Counted from the first letter of the stretch, positions 43,101 through 53,518 are shown. The stretch is 64,000 nt of DNA from Microglena sp. YARC (GCA_022414725.1 CM039463.1:26921003-26985002); one strand, 5' to 3'. Notes: a model not told the origin generated them from the sequence alone. Translations and numbers: made by a program.

Positions 43101-44536
43101 TGCCCTGCTGGTGGTAATAATGATGTTGGTGATGGTGGTGTTGGTGATGCTGCTGATGGTGATGGTGATGCTGCTAATGGTGATGATGCTGATGGCGTAT
43201 GAAGCGGTCATTGTCTGGAGGAGCATCTGTCTTGGTGGATTGTGTGTTGCCCTGCGGATGGCGATAATGCTGCTGCTGATGGTGGTGGTGGTGATGCTGA
43301 TGATGCTGATGATGCTGATGATGCTGATGATGGTGTCATTGTCTCGAGGAGCATCTGTCTAGGCGGATTGTGTGTTGCCCTGCGGATGGTGTTAATGATG
43401 ATGCTGATGGTGGTAGTGCTGCTGATGGTGATGGTGATGATGCTGAAGCTGATAGTGGTCATGGAGATGATAGCGATGGTGATGATGCTGATGCTGATGA
43501 TGTCATTGTCTCGAGGAGCATCTGACGTGGCAGATTGTGTGTTGCCCTGTGGATGGTGATAATGATGCTGCTAATGGTGGTGGTGATGGTGCTGCTGCTG
43601 CTGCTGATGGTGTCTTTGTCTCAAGGAGCATCTGGCTTGACAAATTGTTTGTTGCCCTGCGGATGGTGAAGATGATAAAGATGATGATGAATACATTTTT
43701 CCTGGTGCCCTGGAATCCAAATATGCCCGCGGCTTGCTTTGCGAAGTCAAGGGGGGGAGATAGTATTGGGGTGGTGGTGAAAGTGTTGGGGTGGCGGTGA
43801 ATGTGTTGGGGGGGGTGATGATAGTATTCGTTCATGGCCGTTTGATGGGTCAAAGCTGAACGGGTCTTTACACAGAAGGCAAGAGAGCCCAGGGTGGGAG
43901 GGGGCTACAGGTTGGTGGTGTGCTTTGGGGTCTGTGTGTAGTAGTAATGGAGGTAAGGACGTGTGTGTGTTTTATGATTTTTTGACATGGTGTGCATGCA
44001 CTGATGCTCGTGTGGATGGATCAATTGAATTTGGGTATAATGTGTGCGCTTAATTTGGCAGTACGATAGCAACACAGCATGCATGCAAAGGAATCAAAAT
44101 GTCGGTAGCCAGGTTTAGGTACTTGAGTGCATGGATTAAGGGACTTATTGAGAATTGAAGTGAGGATGCTTGGGTGTGGGTGGACAGACGGGTGGGAGAC
44201 TGTGGGTACTGGTGGGTGGAGGCTTTTGACGGGGGTGAGGGAGTGGGGGTAGAGGACTATTGGTCTGGCTCGAGTCTTGGGGTTTGGGAATACAGCATAG
44301 GCATGTTGCATTGATCCAAAGGAGATTGAGTGGATATAGAGCTTTGATGAAACCACTCAGGCAGTGTTTGTGACTGTAATCCCAAACTGCAGGAGCATCA
44401 GTGTGGGTATTCATGATCCTGCCAGGTCTTCCTTTTTCCCTTGCTTCCTTCGGTAGAAAGCCGGAGCGCTGACCAAGAAATGCCTGTACGGAAAACAGAT
44501 GCCTGATAAAGAGGAAAGTGACTGGGCACTGACCAT
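30967..44536 (-). CDS. AKINB: AMPK/SnRK1 beta subunit (CBM48 plus ASC domain)
   Basis: Scaffold and glycogen/starch-sensing subunit of the AMPK/SnRK1 kinase: the C-terminal ASC domain joins alpha and gamma subunits and the CBM48 binds alpha-glucan (family knowledge). Exons on the minus strand: 44536-44534 (ATG only), 42718-42490, 40313-40189, 37142-36982, 32850-32682 and 31092-30967. All join in phase at GT/AG sites to 270 residues, the same as typical animal beta subunits. The start reads MGNTQSAKS, an N-myristoylation signal. CBM48 spans about residues 74-155 ([36 protein letters not shown]), with the sugar-contact positions Trp94 and Trp128. [32 protein letters not shown] and [18 protein letters not shown]. 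Four exon edges have echoes in the introns. Only the ATG-only first exon is inferential. Confidence 0.94.
31789..31978. mobile_element. MITE family B, copy 2
   Basis: Reverse orientation relative to copy 1: gtactacttcttgccaaatt to gcttagtagtaacc, with hairpins gcgcagaggggctcaaaa and ggcagcgcggcaccgcgctgcc. It lies in the last AMPK-beta intron. Confidence 0.85.
32304..32516 (+). mobile_element. Dispersed element family A, copy 4
   Basis: Closely matches copy 2 (about 21444): caagttctatgcagcatcgc with palindromic start, ggctgacatgtcaggcttcg, ending gagggggctccgccaa. Confidence 0.85.
32560..32660 (-). repeat. Echoes of AMPK-beta exon 5 donor edge
   Basis: Two copies, about 32598-32655 and 32562-32598, of the exon end and donor (true copy 32681-32740). 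On the minus strand they read ctaaatcatttgtactgcca, then aatgggccag, then gtgtgggt. They lie downstream of the exon in gene orientation. Confidence 0.85.
33290..33455. repeat. Dispersed G/T-rich repeat, copy 1 (partner at 36575-36765)
   Basis: The block gggtgtggtgtgttggg, a (GT)n stretch, a G-run, then ctcaactgctttaggaacct and attcagaacgcgcat recurs at 36575-36765 in the same orientation. A C-run with catgagcatcagcttgtgag also occurs at both 32948-33080 and 35969-36070. Confidence 0.75.
33845..33965. mobile_element. AT-rich MITE family K, copy 1
   Basis: Contains ctagtattaactaatattat and gacggctcgtccgactaat. An inverted relative is at 51590-51735 (gttggacgagccgtctcatc, aaaaactaatataattgtga). 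Ends are inverted attagt-rich sequence. Confidence 0.65.
35211..35350 (+). mobile_element. Dispersed element family E, copy 2, followed by repeats of its end
   Basis: Full copy: gtagcacaaactcagggccc to cctggactgtaacacacata. The terminal part is repeated about five more times up to 35850 (gggcaagtccctttagccta). Confidence 0.75.
37177..37383 (-). repeat. Echoes of AMPK-beta exon 4 acceptor edge
   Basis: Two ~100-bp copies, 37177-37276 and 37288-37383, of the exon's first ~80 bases with the tttcttgcag acceptor. The first would read [20 protein letters not shown]; the second has an early stop after a cag|cactaa start. Both lie upstream of the exon in gene orientation. Confidence 0.9.
37580..37787 (+). 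mobile_element. tRNA-headed SINE, copy 1, with 15-bp target-site duplication
   Basis: Carries pol III A-box-like ggtctagtggtac and B-box ggttcgattcc with a T-arm-like stem (gggggttcgattccccc). It is flanked by the perfect 15-bp direct repeat cctgttttggggata at 37565-37579 and 37788-37802. The rest of a tRNA cloverleaf cannot be drawn, so it is a tRNA-derived retroposon and not a tRNA gene. Second copy at about 62440-62648. Confidence 0.85.
37800..39350. repeat. 16-bp tandem array (ccctatatctacccaa)
   Basis: About 1.5 kb, roughly 95 copies of a 15-16 bp unit, in AMPK-beta intron 3. The complementary strand reads ttgggtagatataggg, containing TAGGG like a degenerate telomere repeat. Long frames through it ([16 protein letters not shown]) arise from the periodicity. 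Confidence 0.95.
39480..40185. repeat. Tandem repeat (caccactaccatctacttc)
   Basis: Units of about 15-80 bp built from ccactaccatctacttcacc and ctgcgctttattcacctcta, running up to the end of AMPK-beta exon 3 (40189). Confidence 0.9.
40688..42088 (-). repeat. Echo array of AMPK-beta exon 3 acceptor edge
   Basis: Eight copies of the exon's first ~20 bases plus acceptor (plus-strand ttgcctccatggctccctgt followed by gcatgatg) at about 40688, 40930, 41101, 41252, 41412, 41647, 41828 and 42058; the true copy is 40296-40325. Most are followed by gagtcacaatgacggtgatt and GT-rich filler. A family D element lies at 40726-40862. Confidence 0.92.
40726..40862. mobile_element. MITE family D, copy 4
   Basis: From agaccgacatatcatataat to tgatgtcatattgcctttcc, inserted between two echo units. 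Confidence 0.75.
42766..43668 (-). repeat. Echo array of AMPK-beta exon 2 acceptor edge
   Basis: Eight copies of the first ~45 bases of exon 2 with its acceptor (minus strand ccatccgcag then ggcaacacacaatc and agatgctcctcgagacaatg), starting at about 42766, 42876, 42968, 43060, 43194, 43334, 43500 and 43610; true copy 42664-42730. Units alternate with (gatgat/ggtggt)n trinucleotide filler. Most keep the cgcag acceptor. Confidence 0.93.
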
Positions 44537-45276
44537 TGTGCCCCTAGCTTAAGTAGCGGCGCGTTTCCGCTAAAAATCCACCGATGCCTACGTCAGAGCA
44601 GCTCCCGGGGCCAAGATGGCCGATAGAAATGCCTACTTAGTCGCACTAGAGTCTAATCGCTGCTTCCCTTCCCAGAAAAGCGATTGAGCTGATAAAGCGC
44701 AAGATGAAGGGTGAGAAATCCAGAAGGCAGTGTCAAATGATCGTTCGAAAGCGACTGTTACTCTGAAAACAAAGCTGGGCGCGGCAGAAGTCGTTGAAAC
44801 AGGACTGGGCAAGGTAGAAGGTAATGTTACGGGGGATAGGGGTGCTGGTCGGGGTGATGCAGATGGCTTGTTCGGTTGAAGTTGGGGCTGGGTTAGTTCA
44901 GCCACTGGCCACCCTTGCACACGTCAGCGAGAAGCAGCGTCAGCCTGCGTCGGATTGAACGCCTGCGCCTGTCCTTCACACTTGTACAGAAACATTCATT
45001 TCTGGTCAAAATCCTACGATTTTTTCGATCACCGACGCAATGCACTAGTAATCCAGCGCTACACGAGGCCTGCGTCATTGCATAGCAAATCACGCAATTT
45101 GCATGCGACAAGAAACGTTTCCCCATATCCCTAGTAACCTCTCCTCACCTACTTTATACCTCCTCACCTGGGCCGCGAGCTTCAAAAACTCTCTTGAAAA
45201 CTGAATTACTCAGTCTCTGCCTGTTTTAAGCGCCTGGCGTTGACCGGCTCGTCTGGGGTTGTTTGAAAGCCTCGGC
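44537..45276. promoter_or_regulatory. Divergent promoter interval, AMPK-beta / GUCD1
   Basis: 740 bp between the two candidate start codons. It contains ccaagatggccgatag near 44610 and no clear TATA box. The 5' UTRs of both genes must lie here. Regulatory role is inferred from position. Confidence 0.5.
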
Positions 45277-48200
45277 ATGCCGGACGTTTCGTCGAGGTCT
45301 GCTGGGTGAGTCGCAGCCCGGCACTGCTGCGGTGCTGCCTTTGGAAGATAAATCGATTGAACTATCCGCTATATTTTTGCCTCGACTAGTAATTTGCATG
45401 TTCGTACAGCTTGCACTTCAAATTACTCAGACATGTGCCTGCAATTCGGATGTAGGGCTTTCCCAAGTGGAAGCCACGGCCCCAGCTCTTTGGACAGTGA
45501 ATGCTCCACCTCAGAATGCTGCGATGATAACCTGTACAAGCACACCCACAATTATGTGCCGCACTACCGACAGTGCTTTAACTGGTGAGCATTTGACCCC
45601 AAGAGAGATCAGCGCAGAACATTCCAAGCAAATGGTATCATGGCTAAGCAAATGGCTATTATGGATCAGCAAATGGTATTATGCAGAACAGTCTAAGAAA
45701 ATGGTATTATTATATTCAACTGATTTGCAGGGATGTAAAATATTTGATGTAGCACCACTGACGTGCAGTGGTGCTATGCAGGGATGTACAGCAGCCTCTT
45801 GCTGGCTCTCTAAGCCAACTACTTGCTCAAGCCCAATTTGGTCTCTTGTATTGGAATGCCCGTCAAGTGGCCTTTCAGGTACACTAGCTGGCTTCAGCTG
45901 TGGCCCACGATTTAGGGAACTGACAAGAAGCTGCTAGAAAATAGAAAAACACACCAGCTGCCAGCATAAGACAGGCATTCTGGGAGATTCCCGCATTTAT
46001 TTGGCCTCGGGCTTGCAGGGATGTATATATTTGTTATAGCATGACTGACTTGTATTGATGCTATGTTGAATATGTACATCCCTGCATAGAACCACTGCAG
46101 GTCAGTCGTGCTATGTCAAATATGTACATCCCTGCATAGAACCACTGCAGGTCAGCCACGCTCTATCAAATATGTACATCCCTGCAAAGAACCACTGCAA
46201 GTCAGTCGCGCTAGATAAAATATGTACATCCCTGCATAAAACCACTGCACGTCTGTAGTGCTATGTCAAAATGTACATCCCTGCATAAAACCACAGCAAG
46301 TCAGTAGTGCTATGTCAAATATGTACATCCCTGCATAAAACCACTGCAAGTCAGTAGTGCTATATCAAATATGTACATCCCTGCATAGAACCACTGCAAG
46401 TCAGTCGCAATAGATCAAATATGTACATCCCTGCAAAGCCGAGGCCAAATCAATCCGGGAATATTCCAGAATGCCAGTGAGTCTTATGTGGGCAGCTACT
46501 GTGTTTTCCTTTTTTGTTGCAGCTTCGTGTCAGTTCCCTTAGATTTGGGTACAAAGCTCATGCCAGCTAGTGTTCTTGAAAGGCAAAATGACAGGCGTTC
46601 CTATATATATACATTTATAAAATGGAAGTATCATATTGCCATTCCCTATTTCTAACCCATGCTTGCACTCTTCCACAATTCAGGGACTGCGGCCTGGCTT
46701 GTGTTCTCATGGTTCTAAAGGCCGATGGCGCGTTCAATTGTGACCACAAGAAGCTAATGCAGCTATGCCAAACAACTAGTGTATGCCTCTGGTAACTTGT
46801 GTTTCATTTTTTGGCTACGCGTAGCAGCTTCCACCCAGCTCCATTAGACATCGAATGAGACAGGCCCACAGATTACCGCTGCATTGTAATGCCTGTCGTG
46901 CCAGCTTTCAGACGCGCTAGCTAGCTTCAGGCTTGGCCCAAGGATGAGTGAAAGGAGCTGCCAAGGAGCTTATGCAGCTATGCCAAACAACTAGGTTTGA
47001 CTCTGGTAACTTCTGCTACTTCTTCCCACATATCTGTGTTTGTGTTTACCTGTATTTACATTAATTTACCTGTATTTACATTTACATTAATTTACCTGTA
47101 TTTACATTGACATTAATTTACCTGTGTGTACATTCATTTACCTGTATTTACATTGACATTAATTTACCTGTATTTACATTTACATTAATTTACCTGTATT
47201 TACATTGACATTAATTTACCTGTGTGTACATTCATTTACCTGTATTTACATTGACATTAATTTACCTGTATGTACATTAATTTACCTGTATTTACATTGA
47301 CATTAATTTACCTGTATGTACATTAATTTACCTGTATTTACATTGACATTAATTTACCTGTATGTACATTAATTTACCTGTATCTCCATAAGTGCCGAAG
47401 TCCTAAAACGTCCTAAGTTGAATCGCTATTGTAATTCAAGGTCCTACACGACCCCAACTGCTCGGAATTGAATTCTGAGTATATCATATTGTTCGCGAAT
47501 GCGTCAGCTAGGCTCGCAGCTAATTTCTGTTCGCATTCGCATCTGGCCGCGAGCAGCCCAGCTCGGGAGGCCGGCTGGCAGTACACGAGATGTACAAAAA
47601 GCTTGAATCGACTTCATTGAGATCGCGGTACGGGATCGCGCGAGCTACCGCGTCTGAAGTTTCCGTCTCATGAAAGGCGTATCGAACCCCTACCACAAGT
47701 TCGGAGGCTGCGCTTCAGCCTCGGCCTCGGAATATACTGGAATAGCAGTACAACTCAAAAATTTACCTCCCTTAGTCCCAATTCCACCTCCCAACTTGAG
47801 ATTTCACCCCCAATTCCCAAATACAAATCTAACTTCAGATGTGGACGATTGAGGAAAAGTGAAAAAAATTATCATATTTGAAAACTGTGATTTGAAATTT
47901 GAAATTTGAAAAACATTTTTTGTTTTCAGTTATTCTACATGCTATCAAGCAAAAACTGAAACTCAGATTGATGCAACTGAGTCTATACAGCTACGCACAT
48001 GAGTTAGGACACCCACAAAATGCAAATTATCAGTGATTTTTTGCTCTGTGTACTGCCGTACCGCCTGTGCGCTACATCCCACAACCTGCCATCACCATGA
48101 CATGACAAGGAAGGTGTGAGCTACAGGACTAAAAAATTTTTATTTTAATGGAGTTTGTTTTGAGTGCGGTAGACCTTGAATCATCTTTATGAAAAAGGTG

Positions 48201-51200
48201 ATTCAACTTAGGGAAGCCCACAGTTAAGAAATCGGCATGTTTCACTTGATCTGGTTCCCACCAATTGAGCAAACCCAAATTTGAGTATTTATATATTGAA
48301 CTGATGTGGTTGGGCAACTTTATGCCAAAAAGTATTTGTCTTCGGACTGGAGGCCATAGGCTAAAACCATGCGATTCATGCTCACCAAGACTTAGGCACC
48401 TAAGGAGATATGTAAATTAATTTACCTGTATTTACGTTGACATTAATTTACCTGTATTTAAATTGAAATTAATTTATCTGTATTTACATTTACATTAGTT
48501 TACCTGTATTTGCATGTACATGAATTTACCTGTATTTACATTTACAACAATTTATATGATAAACGTTACAACAATTCACCTGTATTTACATGTATAACAA
48601 TGTACCTGTATTTACGTTTACATGAATTTACCTGTATTTACATTTACAACAATTTATATGATTTTCGTTTACAACAATTTACCTGTATTTGCATGTGTAA
48701 CGATTTACCTGTATTTACATTTACAACAATTTACCTGCATTTACATTTATAACAATGTACCTGTATGTATAAGGCACGAGTAGTGTAGAAACGGTGACTA
48801 TAGCTAGCTCCAGCTTATGCTTTGGTGTCCTTAACATCACGTCCTGTGAGTAAATTTCAATTTCAATTTCAATTGTGTCCATTTGAGTTGAACAATTGTT
48901 TTTCGCCCAATCACACTTGCCTGTTCATGTTTCGATATTGATCACCCATGTCCTGGTGCAGTGTATGGACGGTAGACCTGGCGCATCTTCTTCGCCGCTT
49001 TGGATTTGATGTGTGGTTCTTCACGGTCACCCTAGGGCCAAACCCCGATTTCGTCAACGAGAGCTTTTACATGGAGAATATGCAGGTTAGAGATGAAGGG
49101 CATCTAAAGAGCATCTGCTGATCTTCATAAATGTATGCTGCTTTTGCTGAACTTCTCCTCTTCCTCCTTATCCTTATCCCCATTATTATCATTCTTCTTC
49201 TTCTTCCTCCTCCTCCTCCTTCTCCTCCTCCTCCTCCTCCTCCTCCTCCTCCTCCTCCTCCTCCTCCTCTTCTACTTCTTCTTCCCCCTCTTCGTCTTCT
49301 CCTTCTCCTTCTTTATCTTCTTCTCCTCCTCGTTCTTCTTCTCCTTCTCTTCTTCTCCCTCCCCCCATTCTTATCCTCCTCCTCCTTCTTCTTCTCCTTC
49401 TTCTCTCTCTTCTCCTTCTTCTCCTTCTCCTTCTCCTTCTTCTCCTCCTTTTTCTCCTTCTCCTTCTCCTTCTCCTTCTCCTTCTTCTCCTCCTCATCCT
49501 CATCATCCTCATCCTCATCCTTCTTCCTCATGCTGAAGCCGTATCCAGCTTGTTCACTTCATCATGCGCTGCAGGAAGATGAGCGCCGCGTGTCTCAGTT
49601 GTTTAGTGATGCAGAAAAGGCAGGAATTGTGCTGCAGCAGCGTTCCCTCAGTGATCAGGAGCTTCGCTCCCTCTTGCTTCACGGCGGCTGCCTTGTCATC
49701 GTGCTGATCAATAGGCGACGGCTGGACCCTGGGATTGGCAACGAAGGGGGGGTGCTGTCCAACCTGTATGCGTTGGAGCCAGCTGGCTACATGGGCCATT
49801 ACGTCCTTCTCATTGGCTTTGACTCAGATACCAAGGTAGGCACTCCTCCTGTTTAACCTGTGCGTGTTGTAGCCAGCTGGCTACATTAGCCATTATATCC
49901 TTCTCATTGGCTTTGAATCAGATACCAAGGTAGGCACTCCTCCAGTATATCCTGTGCCTGTTGGAGCCAGCTGGCTACATGGGCTATTACGTTATTCTCA
50001 TTGGCTTTGACTCAGATACCAAGGTAGGCACTCCTCCAGTATAACCTGTGCGTGTTGGAGCCAGCTGGCTAAATGGGCCATTACGTCCTTCTCATTGGCT
50101 TTGACTCAGCTACCATGGTAGGCACTCCTCCTGTTAAACCTGTGCGTGTTGGAGCCAGCTGGCTACATGGGCCATTACTTCCTTCTCATTGGCTTTGACT
50201 CAGCTACCATGGTTGCGCTCCTTCTGTCTGTGTGGCCCGGTATCTGTGTGCCTGCAAGTGTGTAGGCGAGTGCGGCAGTGCCTTCATCACAGTGTTTGTC
50301 ACTGAGTGTGAGAGCTTTTTTCCGCTACCAGTCGCAATTGTACCTAGGACCCTGTTTTGGCCAAACCTTCCGCTACCATTAGACTCGAATCTCAACCCCG
50401 TCCCCCAACCTCCCCAGGCTGGTCCTTCAGGCCGCCTACCCAAATCGCTACCAGGTGCCCAACCTTGAAAGACACCAAATTCCTGATTGTTACTAGAAGA
50501 CCCCCTCTCTGGGACGAAAAAAGCTCTTGTAAAAGCCTCCAAATGAGGGGCCATTTATAAACTGAGGGGGATGGGGTGCGTAACTCTCTACTTTCAAAAT
50601 TCCCATGCCACTTAAACAATCCCAGTGCAATTAAAAAAAATCTGCGTCACCCAACAGTGATCCACTGTCCATCAGAGATTTTTTCCGCAGTTTATAGCGA
50701 TCGCTAGTTTTTACCCCGATTTAGCGAAATTATCGCTATAAAAAGGTTTACAAAAATGTTTTGTTTTTTGCCCTAAATTGCCCTGAAAAGCTACAAATAG
50801 CTACAAAAAGCTGTAGAAAGCAATAAAACGCTGTCCCTGGAGGAGGCCTAAAACCAGAAAGCTAAAAAAATCCATTTCAGATTTGGAAACAAAATCGCTG
50901 CTGCCCGTGTGCTTGCCAAAATGGAGTCCCTTGCTTTGGAACACCCTGGATGCAAATTATAAAGAGTTAGTCCAAGTGCCTGACCCCTGTTTCGATTTTG
51001 GGGGAATCGGGGGATGACTCAAGAGGGGCATCAGACTATTTGTAGTCTCTGTTTTTTGTTAGAAGAATTGTTACAAGGTTCTATATGCCAGGTTTGGCAT
51101 CTAACCATCTGCACATTGTAGCGAACAAGTGCCTCCCGTGCGAGAACCATCGAAGCCAGGGATTTCTAGTGCACATGTCGTGGTGCAGATTCGAACCGGG

Positions 51201-51842
51201 TACTACTCCGGTTGTGGTGACCATTCGAACCCGTACACCACTCGGGACTGTTTTTTTTTACGATTCGTCGCCTCTGCGCATGGCGACGCATGGGTTTGGG
51301 CTGCTCCCCGAATCCCCTGGGCTTAGCGCTTTGCGCTCCGCCATGCAATGGCTACGCAACAATCCTGGAATCAGGCGTGAGTAGCCCTGGCTCAACCTGG
51401 CCTGCATAAATCTGAAATTAAAAACACTGATGGCGGTTGGCCCCAGCGCAAGCAAACAGGCAGGCCTTCTCAACCTCATGCATCAACCTCAAACCCCTCA
51501 ACCTCACGTAATAATATGTGCTATTTATTCATTTATCTGAATTGTCTCCCTGCATTCATTGCGAGGGGTCGGCTATGTTATTTGATATTAGTGAATAAAT
51601 AATAGTGTAATATTAGTGTGTAATAGTGTAATATTAGTTGGACGAGCCGTCTCATCAGAATTTCACATTTATTTGAAAAACTAATATAATTGTGACACTG
51701 TAATAATATAAGTTTTTCAAACACTAATTTTATTTGCTGTTCCCTATTCATTGCAGGAGTCTATTTTCCACGATCCTGCTGCCAGCTCGCTCAGGTGATA
51801 TGTTGGCAGTGGAGCTGCTGCAGCTACCCCCCTCCCCCCCCC

Positions 51843-51889
<47 letters not shown>

Positions 51890-52181
51890 CCTCCCTCCCA
51901 CACACACCTCACTCCACCCCTACCCCCATCTCCACCCCACACACACATTGCAGGAGTACATTTTCCACGACCCAGCTGCCAGCTCGCCTGAACAGCGGAT
52001 TGGTGTAGAGGCCCTAGATCAGGCGCGGCGCTCGTTTGGAACAGATGAGGATCTTTTAGTCATCTCTAGTCCCAAGATCCGAGACCACACAGCGACTGCG
52101 GCGCAGGTGCTCTCGGACTGTGCAGTGCCCAGACCCAAATCAGTCTACGTCTCGTCACTGCTCCACCCACTCCCTAGCTAG
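45277..52181 (+). CDS. GUCD1: GUCD1 / plant guanylyl-cyclase-1-type protein (papain-like fold)
   Basis: Member of the Guanylate_cyc_2 family; plant relatives were described as guanylyl cyclases, but the fold resembles C39 cysteine peptidases and the function is unsettled. Exons: 45277-45305, 45456-45584, 46684-46791, 48962-49085, 49575-49835 and 51954-52181; all in phase, 292 residues. Key motifs: NYVPHYRQCFNWDCGLACVL (Cys55 after Trp-Asp), SVWTVDLAHLLRRFGFDVWF, NRRRLDPGIGNEGGVLSN, GYMGHYVLLIGFD and EYIFHDPAASSPE, which supply the Cys, His and Asp of a papain-like triad. The exon 3 donor is displaced by 12 nt (adds four residues) because the family-consistent position lacks GT. C-terminal ~35 residues after LLVIS are not conserved. 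Exons 3, 5 and 6 have echoes. The first exon is the least certain. Confidence 0.9.
45877..46595. mobile_element. Foldback element with internal minisatellite
   Basis: Outer arms are inverted: cctttcaggtacactagctg (left) against cagctagtgttcttgaaagg (right), continuing through agggaactgac/gtcagttccct, and caggcattctgggag against its complement. Inside, a ~60-bp unit (atgtacatccctgcataaaa, ccactgcaagtcagtagtgc) repeats about seven times. It lies in GUCD1 intron 2. Confidence 0.8.
46812..46965. mobile_element. MITE family G, copy 3
   Basis: Left end tttttggctacgcgtagcag with family interior gaatgagacaggcccacag and tcgtgccagctttcagacgc; right end gaaaggagctgcca. It separates GUCD1 exon 3 from its single donor echo at 46968-47025. 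Confidence 0.65.
47045..47390. repeat. Tandem repeat (aatttacctgtatttacatt)
   Basis: 25-50 bp units of aatttacctgtatttacatt with gacatt. A second, more diverged cluster of the same unit is at 48410-48770, in the same GUCD1 intron. Confidence 0.9.
49140..49535 (+). repeat. ~395-nt almost pure polypyrimidine tract
   Basis: Nearly uninterrupted C/T on the coding strand (cctcctcctcctt, ttctccttctcc units) directly upstream of the GUCD1 exon 5 acceptor at 49574. It fills most of that intron. Confidence 0.95.
49861..50223 (+). repeat. Echo array of GUCD1 exon 5 donor edge
   Basis: Four tandem ~94-bp units follow the true donor (49835/49836). Each repeats the last ~73 bases of the exon (gagccagctggctacatggg, ttctcattggctttgactca) plus the first ~20 intron bases. 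Three keep the gtaggcactcctcc donor; the last reads ggttgcgctcc. Confidence 0.95.
50315..50530. repeat. Dispersed repeat, copy 2 (partner at 1210-1440)
   Basis: Same block as 1210-1440: ccagtcgcaattgtacctag, ccttcaggccgcctacccaa, atcgctaccaggtgcccaac. Intronic in GUCD1. Confidence 0.7.
51745..51790 (+). repeat. Echo of GUCD1 exon 6 acceptor edge
   Basis: ttgcaggagtctattttcca followed by cgatcctgctgccagctcgc copies the true exon 6 start (51946-51995). It keeps the ttgcag acceptor and happens to be followed by ag|gtgata, so it could be read as a short in-frame exon. Confidence 0.85.
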
Positions 52182-53518
52182 CAGCTATAAATAAATCGTA
52201 CGCCTAATTACGAGGCGTGAGGTTGAGGGGGCCAGCCCGCTTACTTGCACTGGGGCCGACCACCAATCTGTTAGGTATACTACCTGATCTGTGCACTTGA
52301 TTGGTAGTATCGGTGGTATTGGGCAAGTCCGTTTAGCCTGTTGGGCCTACCCCTGGACTGTAACATGCATACATACATTTGTAGTACAGGTGGTATTGGG
52401 CAAGTCCGTTTAGCCTATTGGGCCTACCCCTGGACTGTAACATGCATACATACATTTGTAGTACAGGTAGTAAAGCTGACATGGCCATGTGACTTTTTTT
52501 GTACTTCAAATTGTATGTGAGCTCTAGCTGAGTGTCACAGATTGACTTCTGTTGCAGGGCAGGGTAGGATATTTAGGGGGGCCAGCCCGTTTGCTTGCAC
52601 TGGGTCCAGCCACCGCATAGCAAACAGCTATAATCAGTTGTCCCGCCTTTCTCTCCGACAAGCTCTGTTTCTTTTTCCGGTTACTCTTGGCAACTTCCAT
52701 CCAGTTCCATCGGCTAGTCACAGTGTCAATCCCATAGGGTTAAGGGGGCCAGCCCGTTTGCTTGCACTGGGTCCAGCCACCACATAGCAAACAGCTATAA
52801 TCAGTTGTCCCGCCTTTCTCTCCGACAAGCTCTGTTTCTTTTTTCTGGAGGGGCGTGGGGTTAAGGGGACCCCCCCATCAGGGTACTTCCATTGACCAAA
52901 TTGGCCAGCGCTTTAGCGCACTTGAAAACAAAAAAACTGCGCTTTCTAGTGCAAAAAGCGCAAAAATTGCTTGCTGCGCCCACAGGGGGTTGCAAAAAAC
53001 TGCGCAAAACGCTCAAAAAGGCGTGCGCCAGCGCACAAAAGCGCGCACTTGGAAGTTCCCTGCCTCCCATACGCCGCAGCTGGGGAAAGTCACCATGTTT
53101 GTCCTTAGAATACTGGCTGGCGATTCAAGGTTGTGGAGAGGCAAGTGTGGGATACATGCATGCACTGTTTCTTTCTGGGGACACACATGGAAGCTTCCAG
53201 CCAGCTCTATTGGCCATTCACTAAGTCAATCACGTCGCGCTGTTTCTTGTTTGGATAGATTCATGGTATAGGGCAAGTTTTTCGTGACACAAAATGTGCC
53301 TGAGAATAGTGAAGCGGGTGCAGCAGACGAGTGATTTGTGATGTGTGATGTGCAGTAGCCGTGCTTGCTGTGTTCAACAACAATGCCTGTTCAAAGGCTT
53401 TACGTTACATAGATTCATGGTGTAGGGCAAGTTTGTCGTGACACAAAATGTATGCCCTTACAATAATGGCTGGCGGTTCAAGGTTGTGGAGGGCCATGTG
53501 TGGGATACATGCATGCAC

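Noticed and set aside
49131..49574. Leu/Pro/Ser/Phe-rich N-terminal part of a plus-strand frame before GUCD1 exon 5
   Set aside because: It translates the polypyrimidine intron. The conserved protein begins at EDERRVSQLF after the ctgcag acceptor, and exon 4 joins there in phase.
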